DNA of 64,000 bases, from positions 1,426,001 through 1,490,000 of the forward strand of contig NC_088935.1 of the NCBI RefSeq assembly GCF_033473495.1, given 5' to 3'. This stretch comes from Cercospora beticola. Taxonomy: Eukaryota > Ascomycota > Dothideomycetes > Mycosphaerellales > Mycosphaerellaceae. The notes below the pieces were generated by a model that saw nothing but the letters and a program-made list of their open reading frames with translations, was not told where the DNA came from and searched no databases. A program made the translations under genes and the position numbers. Below, piece by piece: positions 36,551-48,010 of the stretch. Positions within the stretch are counted from its first letter, which is position 1, and every line of letters starts with the position of its first letter.

Positions 36551-39366
36551 TCAGTCAAGCGATGGATACAAGTCAGCTACGTCGGCCGGCAGTCCAGCAT
36601 CACCGTAAAGATCGATCAAGTTCTGACGCTTGACCATGTAGTACTTGTGTGCACGAGTGAGCTTCTTGTCCGCAGTATCCTTCCACTTCTTGAATGGTAT
36701 GCCCTTATCAACAGTCTGGGAGTACTCGAGAGCGCTCAAGTGGAGTTTAAGAGCGCTGTCAGCTGATTTAGTGGCCTTTTCGATAGGGGTAGGCTCAGGC
36801 GGAGGGGGGTTGCGAATGGCTTCTTCCGCAGCGGCGGCAGCCATCTCTGTTCTCTTAGTCAGTAAAATCTCTTCATCGATACCAATCAGGGCGCTGCTTA
36901 CCGCGCTTCACATCCTGTCGCATTTGCTGCGCGCCGTCTGGGGTGACCGCTGGACGCATGAGATCGATAGACGGGAAGACAGGAAACCACTCCTTGTCCA
37001 GCTCGTTGAGAGTACCGGTAGGCATGAGGCCGGCTAGCACAGTGCGCTGATCCAGGTAGGCGGCAGTGGCAGTCTCCAGTCGCCGTATGTTCTCGATCGA
37101 GGAAGTGCTAATGAGGTTCACTCGGAGAATGTCACGCTCAACCCACTTGCGCTTCAGCAGTTGACGTGCTTCACGTCTCACTTTCGCAGCGGCCTTTTTG
37201 TTCAGCTCCGTGATATTGCCACTCTCTGTCTCCCGTTCTCCACTGGCTTGCTGTCTGATGTCATCGCTAGATGCAGCGGCTGACTGGATTGTCAGAGTCT
37301 GACTGCTGTGCGGCTCATATTCACCCAGATCGTGCTGATCTTGGACTTCAGAAGAATTGGACGAAAGATCAAGTAGGTCGCCTTGATCCTCCTCATCCGA
37401 AGAGCCAGCGGCAGCCTCGTCCGACGCACCCTCGTCAGGCGACCCAGAGGAAGATCCGTTCCCCATCTCACCCTCAGAGGAGCCCGAGGAAGACCCCTCG
37501 CCCGCGTCCTCATCAGAGGAGCCAGATGAAGACGCATCATCAGACTGTGTTCCAGAGATGGCATCGTCGTGATAAAGGTGAGGCGAATCAGCTTTGGAAG
37601 CGGTGGAGTCCGATTGTGGGCTCCAAATCTCGGTGACTGGACTCTCGTTGTCGTTCTCGTCTGTGGGCTGCTTCAGGTGAGGTGTTGGGCCAAGGAGGAG
37701 AGCGTCAAATGAGGTCTGACGATCATGAACAGCTGGTCCAAGGCCAGGTGGCGTACGGTTGACGACAGTGCTGGTTGGCCTCGGCAGCACACCCCAGTGA
37801 TCACACTCTCCATCGTCTGTAGCTTTGTCTTCTATGGTTGGTGTTGTTGAAGAAAGCTCGTCAGGAAACGCAGAGAGCGCGCGCGGTGTGTCCTCATTGG
37901 GTGCATAGTTGCGAGCCACGGTTTGCTTGCCTTTGAAGGAGCTGAACTCTTGCGAATCGTGCTGAGCCGTGTCGTCGATGTGAATGAATGGCGGACCAAT
38001 CTCAATCAGTAGACCTTCACGGCCTTGCGGTTGCCATGGGTCGGCGGTGTAGACGGCTGCGTTCGGGTACCGCTGGCGGCGGGCAGATTGAAAGATCTCT
38101 TCCATCGGGCTAACCATTGCGGCCCTGTGGTCGTACGGCAGGGGCTGGATCGTATGTGGGGCATCGTGGTCGTATTGGCGATTCGTATCGTTGCATACTG
38201 TGTATGAGCAGTCCGGCGTGATGATCTCCTCGCCAGTCTGCGGGCGCTTGGAGAGGTCATTTGCGATCAGGGTGCTTTTGACATTCGACGGCTCAACAGA
38301 AGTTTCCTCAGTCTGGTCTTTGGCATCGTCCAGATCATTCTCAACAGCAATACCGACGTTGTCGATGTCCATTTTCGGTGCTGAAAGTGTATCGGTATCA
38401 TCGAAGCCCTCCTAAGGCTGCTGAGTGTCCAACACACTGCCGCGATCAACCAAGGTCTTAGCAGCAGCAGCTGCTGCTCTCCTCGCCTCGGCTTCCATGG
38501 TCTTCCGCTTGTGTGGAGGCACGAAATCGACTGGCGGAGAGCTACCGTTCGTGACATTGGTGAGCTGGGAAGGCGTCGTGACAGCGGAGACAGGCGTGCC
38601 CGTAGGCTGCTTCACCTGGTTGGACTGGATAGCAAGGCTCTGCTGGCGCAAGCCTCGCTCTCTCTTGGTGCCTGTCTTGACCGATCTCGAGAAGTTGCGT
38701 GCTTCGTCGAGTTGAGCGGCGGCGACCTTGAATGGGTTGGCACGAGGTGCCACCACTGGAGCGACCGTGGTGTCCGTCGCTGGGGACTGGCTCACGGGAG
38801 TCTGCTCGTCGCTTGCTTCTACTTCAGTCTAATAAACGTCAGCATTGTGATATCCCTCGTGGGCCGCATTGTGTAATACCTGGTCGTTGAAAGGCTCTGT
38901 TGCCTTCTCAGTGACAACCTCTTCGGCAAGGGGCCGCGAGGATGTCTCGGTGGCCGATGGCTCAGTCGAGGGTCCGTCAGTGACGGGCGCATCGTTCTTC
39001 GCTTCCTCGGTACGGCGGAGCTGCAGTGCAGGCAGCGGTGTATCGATCGTCAGTCGCAGCAGTTGGGTGTGAAAGACCAGCAAATGGGTCTGGAGCCACA
39101 GGAGAGCCAGCCAAGTCAGCGTGAAGCAGTAGGCGACAATGAGCACACACAAGGCAGCGACAGCAAGGCCCAAATAGGCCAACAGACGAACAGCAGCGAG
39201 TGCGGCGGAGATCTGGACGGTTGTTAGTAGAGAAAAGTGAGGCGCTGTTGTTGGTGGAAGAACTGACGGGCAGGTTGATGTCGTCGTCAGGGCGAGCGAG
39301 AAGGTCATGGAGGTTCAGCTCCTTGCCTATGTCGGGCGGAGTGTCCTCGAAGGCGGTCGTGTCCAT
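36551..39366 (-). CDS. Hypothetical five-exon membrane-anchored acidic protein
   Basis: Exons 39366-39268, 39212-38880, 38828-38438, 38380-36902 and 36846-36551 keep one frame and give 865 residues. Introns are 55, 51, 57 and 55 bp. The N-terminus (MDTTAFEDTPPDIGKELNLH) precedes a long hydrophobic stretch (about residues 35-75, probably two membrane passes). Alanine/threonine-rich regions and a serine/aspartate/glutamate low-complexity block (repeats of SSGSSDED, positions about 37,380-37,560) follow. A conserved-looking C-terminus contains LEYSQTVDKGIPFKKWKD and YYMVKRQNLIDLYG. The third intron (GTGTGT...TTTCAG) is the weakest. If unused, this would be two genes only about 40 bp apart on one strand, which is less likely. 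Family not recognised. Confidence 0.55.
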
Positions 39367-39743
39367 AGCGATGGATATTCTGATGGTGGACGAATGTGTT
39401 GGTCGAATGTTGTTGATGGAAGAAGTGTTTGTGTGTGTGCGAAGATGAACTTTGAGCGGAGCCAAAGCAAAAGTCCAGGGACAGGCAGCACTGACGCTCC
39501 AGCTGCGGCGAGGAAGGTGCCTCTCTGTGGCTGTCAGCCATTGGGCCCCACTGCTGCCCTAGCAAGCAGTACGACCCATAGTCAATGACCATGGACGTCG
39601 ACAAAGGGCAGAATCTTGCCCGTAGGTTCTAGAGATGGTAAGGAAAGAAATGATCAGGTAAAATCTTCGATTCAATGCGCTCAATTCGCCATACTGTACA
39701 GAATCAACTCACTGACGCCCGCTCACTTACAGCCTAGCCGTCA
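39367..39743. other. Intergenic between hypothetical gene start and CYP53 3' end
   Basis: This 377-bp region should hold the promoter of the five-exon gene and the P450 terminator. No gene is seen. Confidence 0.45.
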
Positions 39744-41374
39744 CTACTTCCAGTTGCGCCGCCGCATGCCCACCTTCAGTGCGAGAGGCTTTCTCAGAAA
39801 ACCCTCGCGCGTCTCTAGCTTGTCCTGACGGAGATCGAACTCGTATCGGCGGAAGACAGTCGCAACGATCAATGCCAACTCCATCTCAGCCTACACACGG
39901 ACCGTCAGTCGCAGCCACCACAGCACACAATCGATCGAGGCTTACCACATTCCTACCGACGCACGCACGAGGACCGTAAGAGAAGGGGATGAACGCGAGC
40001 TTTTGCCTGCACAACACCGTCAGCTTTGGTTAGGACGGGGGACTGCAGAATGGAGGACACATACTTTTCAGTGACCTTCTCCCAACGCTCGGGGCGGAAC
40101 TCCTCAGCGTCAGGTCCCCAGATCTCCGTGCTGTGGTGCATTACATATGCCGGTACACTGAGCACAACACCCTGTGGCCAGAAACGACCAGCGACGGTCG
40201 CGCCCCCGACTGGGACAACGCGAGGAAGGCCCTGGCTAGAAGTCGAATGGATACGAAGAGTCTCTTGGATCACCCAGTCCAGGTACTTCAAGTCCTTGAC
40301 CTGCTCGTAGTTGGGGACGTCGTCAGAGGGCAGGGCGGCATCCAGCTCCTCTTGCAACTTCTTGACCACATTGGGCTTCGTCAGGCAATGGTAGAGCAGC
40401 GCACAAGACGTGTTGGAAGTCGTATCCGACCCAGCGATGAGTTGCGTAAGAGCCTCAGCAGTGAGCTCGGCCTTGCCCAACTTGTTGCCATGCTCGTCCT
40501 TACCCTCCATAAGTCGGGCAAGAAGATCCACACGATCGATCTCGCCTCGCTCAGCAGCAGCCAGTCTCTGGTTAACACGCGCCGTAGCAATACCCGCAAG
40601 ATTCGCAATCGCCTCCATGCCCTTACTGAAGAACGGATCTGGGAGGTACTTCGCATAAGGCTTGATCGAAGGCCAACATCCCACAGCATTGGATACCTCT
40701 CCTCTGCGGTTCAGTACCTCAATGGCTGGAGAATAGCTTGGAGGCCCATCTGGAGTCAACTGCACTTCCGTAATATCGGCTCCCTTCTCAAGCATGCCAA
40801 ACGGAGCACCGAAAGCGAGATCTCCAATGATATCGAAGGCCACATAGTTGAACCAGTGCAAGGCATCGAATTCCGTATACTCTCCTCGTCCGGTCTTCTC
40901 GTTCAGCTCATCCCATCGCTTGGCGAGAAGATCCAAGTTATGATGAATGTACTGCTCAAACTGGCCCACGGATTTGGCACTGAAGGTATGCGAGACTGTC
41001 TTTCGCTTTCGGGTATGTTCGGCTCGGTTCCTGGTGTTGAACAAGCCGCGCTGGATACTCACAAACGCATCATAGTATTGCGCTTTCAAGAATCCAGTTC
41101 CGTGGCCATAGACAATCGGGATCGCCTCTGGATCCGCAATGGAGACGTGATCCGGCTGGACGCGAACAAATTTGCCTAGCTTTTTGTGCAGGTTGAAGAC
41201 TGTGAGGTAGCGCCTGGTTTTGCGGCATTCGTACATGTACCAGAGGTTCGTGAATTTTGCCAGGAACGGACCTGGGATGTCGTGAATGGACCAGTTGCGA
41301 ATGTACGGCAGGAGGTAGAACAGGGCTGGGAGCGCGAGGATCGCCCATGGCGTGAAGAGGAACGAGAGGAACAT
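39744..41374 (-). CDS. Cytochrome P450, CYP53-type benzoate 4-monooxygenase
   Basis: Three exons, 41374-40065, 40006-39946 and 39890-39744, give 505 residues; introns are 58 and 55 bp. Splicing restores the haem-binding loop FSYGPRACVGRN (cysteine ligand present), which is disrupted in the unspliced frame. Other P450 marks are an N-terminal membrane anchor, I-helix AGSDTTS, ETLR (ExxR) and FRPERW. The segment RGLFNTRNRAEHTRKRKTVS and FDIIGDLAFGAPFGMLEKG are characteristic of CYP53, which para-hydroxylates benzoate at the endoplasmic reticulum. That step feeds protocatechuate/beta-ketoadipate catabolism and detoxifies plant phenolics. No other pathway gene is in the window. Confidence 0.9.
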
Positions 41375-41891
41375 GCTGGGCGACCTTTTGGATGTCCAAG
41401 CACTGTTCTTGTCCTGTTCTCGTGGCTTGAGCCAAAGCTCTCTGCGCAGCTGCGCAGGCTGCTGAAATGAGATGGTGTCGTTCCGGCCTCGAGGACGAGG
41501 TGAAGCGGAGTAAAGTTCAAAACTTCAAAGGGTATGTGCGATGGAGTCGTGATGTAGTAATACGAAGCCGAGAGTCCCGCTTCTTCCAGGTCCAATGCGA
41601 AGAGACCTTCTGGTGATGAGTGGAGCGGTCCAGCGGCGGCCCAATTGCCTCTTCTTTTCTGCTTTCAAGAAGAGACAGGAGAATCCAGCAGCAGCAACAT
41701 TCACTGCTTCACAGGCAAGACTCAACAGGAGACAGACAATATTGAAGAACAAGGCCAACGCAATCACATTTAAAGTATACACATCACCACACCCATGCTT
41801 CCCGTCTCTGCTGCCGGAGAGCCCAGCTCACCGAATTAACTTCGAACGACCCCGTCTCCAACTACTCTACAACTCCACACAACCCGCCAAC
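41375..41891. other. CYP53 upstream region
   Basis: No gene is seen. Open frames in this interval lack ATG starts in good context or recognisable domains. Confidence 0.4.
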
Positions 41892-42291
41892 ATGGGGCGT
41901 CCAGCAGCAGGCACAAAAACACAAAAGAAGCGGGCAAGCATGCTCCATCTGCATCATTGCCAAACTGCGGGGAATGAGCTAGCCAGTCGTGACCAAAGAC
42001 AAAGCAAGGGCCTAAGTTAGAGCTTGATTGCTTGTTTTAGTCTTGCTCGGAGCGGGAAAGAGGGAAAAGCACGGCGAATTGCGAAGCTCGAAATGGTCGG
42101 CTGGCTCAGCTCACGCAGACTGGGGGAACGCAAATGGCTGCATTGGACTCTTTTGGGCGTGCTTGGCGGTGGTCATCTTCGGACTTGTCTCGCTCATTGG
42201 AGGCTCGGATGCAACTTTCGGCTCGCGGGAGTATAAGTCGGCTTGTGTCCTCCCCCGCTGGTTCTCTACAGATAATCGTATCTCGCTGTGA
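41892..42291 (+). CDS. Possible small membrane protein (two exons), uncertain
   Basis: An ATG in good context (CAACATGGGG) opens a short frame rich in basic residues (MGRPAAGTKTQKKR). If 41989-42040 (52 bp, GTGACC...TTTTAG) is an intron, the frame joins one that contains a clear 20-residue hydrophobic helix (CIGLFWACLAVVIFGLVSLI), giving 115 residues. The donor is not optimal and no family is recognised. The alternative is a 42-residue unspliced ORF or a non-coding region. Confidence 0.25.
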
Positions 42292-42608
42292 TGAAAGCGC
42301 GAGGACTACTGAACATTGTGCATTACGTGGTGTGTACTGTGAGACAAGCCGCGTGTGCTTTGGTACAGTATACAGTGTCAGCATCCGCGGATCGCTCGCG
42401 TTTTGCGGACAGATCCTAGTCGCGAGAGCGCGAGGAAGCAAAGCAGCGAGATTGTCAAAGACATTGATGAGACTAAGAATTTCATGCTATACAAAATTGC
42501 GAGTGCAACTTTCAACCTGCTCTCATCTGTCTACAATATGCAACAATGTACAAGAATTAATTGAGCTTGCTTTTCATTTCAAACCTTCGTCTTCCCCCTT
42601 TCACATGC
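42292..42608. other. Intergenic, 3' side of PEX6
   Basis: No gene, RNA or repeat is seen in this 317-bp stretch. Confidence 0.4.
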
Positions 42609-45600
42609 TCAATCATAGAGATCCTCGTCAACTCCTGCATTCCCATTTCCATTGACAGGGAGGTCTTGTCGTTGCTGGTGCTCGCCATCCACAACAGGTT
42701 CGCGAGATTTTCCTTTGCCCTTGCCCTTGCTCGGCGAAGATTTTGTTGGGCTGCCAATATTGTGATGAGTATTGTTCGTACTGTTCAGCGTTAAACGATC
42801 AGTGCGGATGACAAAGTCGTCGTCGTCGTCTTGTTGAGCATTATTCGAGCCGCTGTGTTGTGCAGCCGATGAAGCAGTACCGTTCGTGGCCGGTCCATTT
42901 CCTCGCTGAGCACGCTTCATGGCTTCCAAAGCTTGACTGCGAGCATTTCTCGTCCCATTTGGTCCAGGTTGAGGCGGCGCAGATGGCGCTTCCTGAGCAG
43001 CATTGTCTTGCTTCTTGGTAGCGCCCTCGAACATGCTTCTCACGCGCTCGTAGTGCTGCAGCTCATCAAGACTGACGCTAGGCACGAGGTCCTTGCGAGC
43101 CATGGTGAAGTCTTCCTCAGTGACCATGACATTGATATCCTTGTCAGTTCCATAGTGGTCGAAGTAGTAGCCGACGGAGATTTTGCCTTGTCCTCTAGTC
43201 TCTCTCTCCGCATTTACAGCACTTACGCGCTGATCAACCTCGCGAGCTGAACGCGTGACCGCTTTGAGCATCGCGTCTGAGCAGAGCGCATACAAGTCAG
43301 CTCCGGTGAACGTGAACGGCAGAGCTTCGGCGACCCGAGGTAGCGAGACCGATGGGTCAAGCGTGAATCTGTGGTATCATGTCAGTCCTGCTTATATCAC
43401 TGCAATTTCGAAGGAACTTACTTTCTCGTCAGCGCTTGCAGAATGGTGGCCTGCTTCTCATGAGTATCGCTGATGCCAAGATAGAGCATCTTGTCAAAAC
43501 GTCCGGGACGCAGCAACGCTTGGTCGAGCAGGTCAGGTCTGTTGGTCGCACCAATGACGAAAACGCCTCCTCCGCCCTCATCTCCGTCGCTCATGCCGTC
43601 GAGCTCAGCAAGCAATTGGGACACGATTCTGTCCATGACACCACCGCTATCGCCCTGGTTGCCACGCTTTGGAGCAACAGAGTCCAATTCGTCGAAAAAG
43701 ACACAGCAAGGGCGAGCATCACGAGCTCTCTGAAAGACGCGTCGCACGTTGGCTTCTGATTCTCCGATGTACATGTTGAGCAGTTCCGGTCCTTTAACAG
43801 AGAAGAAGTTGAGGCTGAATTCCGTAGCGATAGCTTTCGCCAGCAGCGTTTTACCAGTACCCGGTGGTCCATAGAACAGGATACCACTGCGTTTCTTGAG
43901 ACCTTTGGCAAATAACTCAGGCCGGGACAATGGCAGCTGAATAGTCTCAACGACAGCCTCCTTGACATGGGTAAGGCCTCCGACGTCTGACCACTGGACG
44001 TTCGGAATCTTGGGAGCACCAATTGCGTCAGCAAAATTCTTACGAGCCAGCTCTACAGCAGTCTCAAAATCAGCAGGAATGACTGAGGTGGCAGCAGCAC
44101 CGCCGGCAAGCTGAATGTCCTTGATAGTGATGGGTGCTTGCACAGCGCCGCCTTTGGAGTGAGCCAACGTCTCGAGACGCTCCGACTTAGCAACGATCGC
44201 GCGGTCCACGACATCCACCAAATCTCCTGCCACCAGAGCCGCAGTCTTTACTGCAATTGATGACAAGTCTACCTCGGGCGCGACTGGCAGACCAGATTCA
44301 GTAATGACATCTCTGAGGATACCTTCTCGCTCGCCCTCATCTGGCGCGGACATCTCCATTTCGTGGGTGAAGAGGCCACGCACAGAATCTGGTACTTTGT
44401 CGATATCAGTCGTGGTGGCGACCAGGACCCGCGCTGTCTCCAAGACGCTCTTCAAAGACGCAGCTGCCTTGTCACCACTTAATTGTTCCAGATGAGAGAC
44501 GCAAATAGCCGTGAGATCTGCTCCACAATCGAGCGCCCGTTCGCATCGAGCCTCCAATAACCCTTGTACCTGAGTGTCGACACCAGCGCCACCTTCTGAC
44601 ACAATATCGTGCGCGTCGATCAGAAAGAAGTGCATCCCAAGGTCAGCACAAGCGCGCTCAATAGTGCTGGCCTTGCCGATGTTGCGCTGCGTCGAGGTGA
44701 CAAGCACTGTCAGAGGTGGCATTCCTAGGTGAACGGCGCGAGGACTTATTGACACCGCCATCAGCTCTCGAAGACGTCGTTGGAGGGGCGAGATGTAAGG
44801 CTGCACAGCTTCAGGGAGACCACCGACTGCGTTCGCTGAAGCAGACTTGGCTTGCACTTTGCGCACGCCGAGGTAGTATTGCCATGGATTGCTCGATGCT
44901 GACGGCAACTTGCGTCTATCATCCCCAGATTGCCGCATAGTCATCTTGGATGGGTCAATTGATGCTGCATCGCCCCAAGCGTCGGCCTCTTGCGCATCCT
45001 GATCATCTGCATTTGAGACGCTGACGCCTTCGATGGTGAACCACGCGACATTTCTCCTGCCACCGTGATCCCGAACGTCGTTGAGAGGTCCAAGGTGAGA
45101 TAGCAGAGCGCCAGTGCTGCTCCCGTCCTGTTCAACTTCTCCCTCATATACTGATCGGCCCAATGACTCGTCAATTGGAACCGCCAGCAAGTCACCTGGC
45201 CTGACGATGCGCTGTCTCTCTTCAAAGTACTGTTTGAGATTCGCAAACAGAGCGTTGTTCAGCGACCGTTCTGTTGAAATCGGCGTGACCACTTTGCGCA
45301 GGGTGACCTCGGATGCCGTGGGCGGCATACGAGCGGAGGTAGATGGCGGTCGCGGCGTCATAGGCCTCTTGAGAGTTGCGCGTTTGTTTGCCGCAATAGT
45401 GGTCATGCTGATGTTTGTTGGATCGCCCAAATTGGCCAAGAGGATTGGTGAGAGGTGTATGGTAGCAACGTTCGCTGACGCTGTCACAAGTGAAGAGATG
45501 CTATCTCTCCTCCCACCCCTGACGTTCACTTGGTACCGGGCTGGCTTCCTTGACAGGCTCTCAGGGAGCGTATACACTTTGACAGGACGGGCAAGCGATG

Positions 45601-47005
45601 CAGAATCATCCAATTGTCCGAAAGCGCTGAAGCTTGGGAGTATGTGGCTTTCCGCAGGCTCGATTTTGACCCAGTCGCCTGAAAAGCACCCTAAACGAGC
45701 CAAAGCCGTTGCTTCGACGTACACTCTTGCCTCATCATCTTCGTCAGCAGTAGGCTTTGGGTGGAGCAGCTCCGTTGGCAAACGCTCGAGCAAAGCCTGT
45801 GCCCGGAAGACTTTGTTTCGCACAGCTTGACCACCTCGGATTGTGGTTGCTGTCATGTTGGAGAATACGGACCCAGGCGTGCTGATACCACGATTGAGAG
45901 CTCCAAAAGGACGGGGCGTGGCAGAAGTCAAAGCTGAGCTGAGTCCAGAGGGAGCATCGGCAAGCCCCGGCTTCGCAAGGGAAATCATATCGTCAGAATC
46001 GTCAGACAAATTGCTCTCCTCAGCGCTTGAATCGAACATGTCTTCAGAGTTCGACATATCGGTGGTGGACTTGGATATGACAATTGGCTTTGCGGGTGAA
46101 TTCTCCTCCTGGGCAGAGAAGAAGACTTCTGCGCTCTCATCGCCTGACTCTTCATCAAGTCTTGGACTCAGAACAGCTTTGTTGCCGAAGTTGCTGGCTC
46201 GTTTGTCTGAGGAAGGTACGATCACAATCTGGGTAGATTCGGATATGACGCCCTGCGAGACTGGCTCGCACGCCAGAATGCGTGCAGGAGGAGCCGGTGT
46301 ATGTGTGACGGGGTGTGCAAGCGCCAATGGCAAGAAGTCTTCGGCGTGTACGATTTGCACGTTGCCCAAAGCCTCGTTCACCAACAATTTTGCCTTGGAA
46401 TCCGCGTCTTCCGCTGAAGAACCGTCTTCTTGCCCTTCGGTGACTGCACGCTTTCCAGCTTTCCGCGCCGCTTGTGTAGGACCGTTCGCGAAGCCACCTC
46501 GATATCTCTTTTGCACATCTTCGAGCTTCTGGATCGCCTCGGTCTCGACTGTGACGAACACGGTGTCCAATGGAATCGGTAATACATCGCTGACTCTGAC
46601 CTCCACCGCACTGTTCTGTCGCAACGTTTTGTTCGGCGCTAGAGCTTGGACGATCCTCACGAAGCTCTGCGTTCCATGCGCGCCGGCAGGAAAGCGAATC
46701 GTGGAAGCAGGCAAAGGCTTCTCCTTGAGGTTTTGGCCCCGGACGGGCAGGATAGTCCAGCTCGATTCGGAGGGCGAGGCATTTGGAGTCCACAGCGTGA
46801 TGGCAGCATGGTAAGGCTTATTCACTTGGCCGTCCTGTTCTGTTCCATCCCCCGGGAACAGGTCCTCCTCCAAATCGCTCGAGATGACTCCGACCTCCCC
46901 TTTCAGGCCGCTGTCGAGGTAGAGTCTGGCAGAGATGGCCGGCTTGTCCAGCCGTCTCCGCCGCTTCCGCTTGAGCGAGCCTGGCATGGGCACGTCGTAG
47001 GCCAT
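42609..47005 (-). CDS. PEX6: Peroxisome biogenesis AAA ATPase PEX6
   Basis: Two exons, 47005-43422 and 43368-42609, with a 53-bp GTAAGT...CACAG intron, give 1447 residues. The start [22 protein letters not shown] was chosen because the upstream open frame has no ATG. PEX6 pairs with PEX1 to pull ubiquitinated PEX5 from the peroxisomal membrane. The N-terminal domains are long and divergent. The first AAA domain lacks a standard Walker A ([15 protein letters not shown]), as usual for filamentous fungi. The second has GPPGTGKT (about residue 1045), [18 protein letters not shown] and RPGRFDK. The last 150 residues are a disordered glutamine-, asparagine- and lysine-rich tail. Confidence 0.93.
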
Positions 47006-48010
47006 TGTTGCCAGCGACACGTACCAATCGCTCTCAAGCTTGCCGAGCAAGCATAGAGAGACGTTGCCAGACCAAGGGGATCGCTCAGCAAAGAAGCTGG
47101 GTCTTCGGCGAGGGTACGCCAGTTGGGAGGCTGCCGAGGTCCACTGGGCGCGGCACGAGGTGTTTTGGGTGGGTCCGGCGGGCGTTGGAGCTACTACGAA
47201 GGGGACATGGATTGGCGAGAATTGGAGCGAGACATGAGAACGAGACGACGCGTTCTTCACGCAGACGAGACAGCACGATCAGCAGCAGGCAGCTCCAGCA
47301 CACCTCGGGACGGCCGGCGAGGGCACGGTCAGGTCAGGTGAGGCACGAAAAGGCAGCGGGCGCCTCCTCCTCCAGCGCGCGGGCGAAAGCTTGTCGACCT
47401 GCCATGGCCATGCATGCTTCGACGGCCCTGCAGACGAATGGCTGACGCTGACACCAGTGCACGCGGAGCGGGTGCTCGTCGTTCACCTCTCCATCGCAGA
47501 CCAATGCTGCTCTCCATCACTGCCATCATCGCCGCCGCCCAGGAGATTTCGATACACAAAGGTTGTGGACTGCGCAGGAGATTTCGATACACAAAGGTCG
47601 CGGCGCCATTGTTGCCATGTGCGCAGCCAATCTCCGCGTGTGGGAGGGGGGGGGGCGCTTTCACAAGACGACCGCGTACGTCATTCTTCACGCAAAAGAC
47701 GGACATGCATGTCAACAACGGGCCAACTTATTAGTTGAGACGTGCTCTCGCCTCCAACGCCCCCATCCACCACTCACCTTATATGTCTCGAATCGCCCGG
47801 AGCTGATAGTCCTGCTTCTTCAGCCTGATCAGCACGTTGCGAGCCATTTTCCCCAGAGCAAGTACGAGCACAGGTACTTTCTACTAATTTCCTATGCACC
47901 GTTTCCTATTCCCATGCTCCCTGCACACCACACACCTTCTCCCATTCTAACCGCCCATCGCTGTGAAGCGCACGCGTCAGAGTCGGATAGTGGGCACCGG
48001 TTGTTAGACC
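47006..48010. promoter_or_regulatory. Divergent PEX6/lipase promoter with a 24-bp direct repeat
   Basis: About 1 kb lies between divergent genes. A perfect 24-bp direct repeat (47540-47563 and 47575-47598; core GGAGATTTCGATACACAAAG) sits about midway, copies separated by 11 bp. A run of G follows at about 47,646-47,654. No convincing gene is seen among the open GC-rich frames. Confidence 0.5.

Noticed and set aside
40133..41179. 348-codon plus-strand frame opposite the P450
   Set aside because: It is an antisense shadow; the minus strand encodes complete P450 signatures.
45843..46814. 323-codon plus-strand frame opposite PEX6
   Set aside because: It is an antisense shadow of the PEX6 N-terminal region in GC-balanced coding DNA.
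24518..47005. Secondary metabolite cluster around the P450
   Set aside because: The P450 is a CYP53 catabolic enzyme and its neighbours are housekeeping genes; there is no synthase, transporter or cluster regulator.
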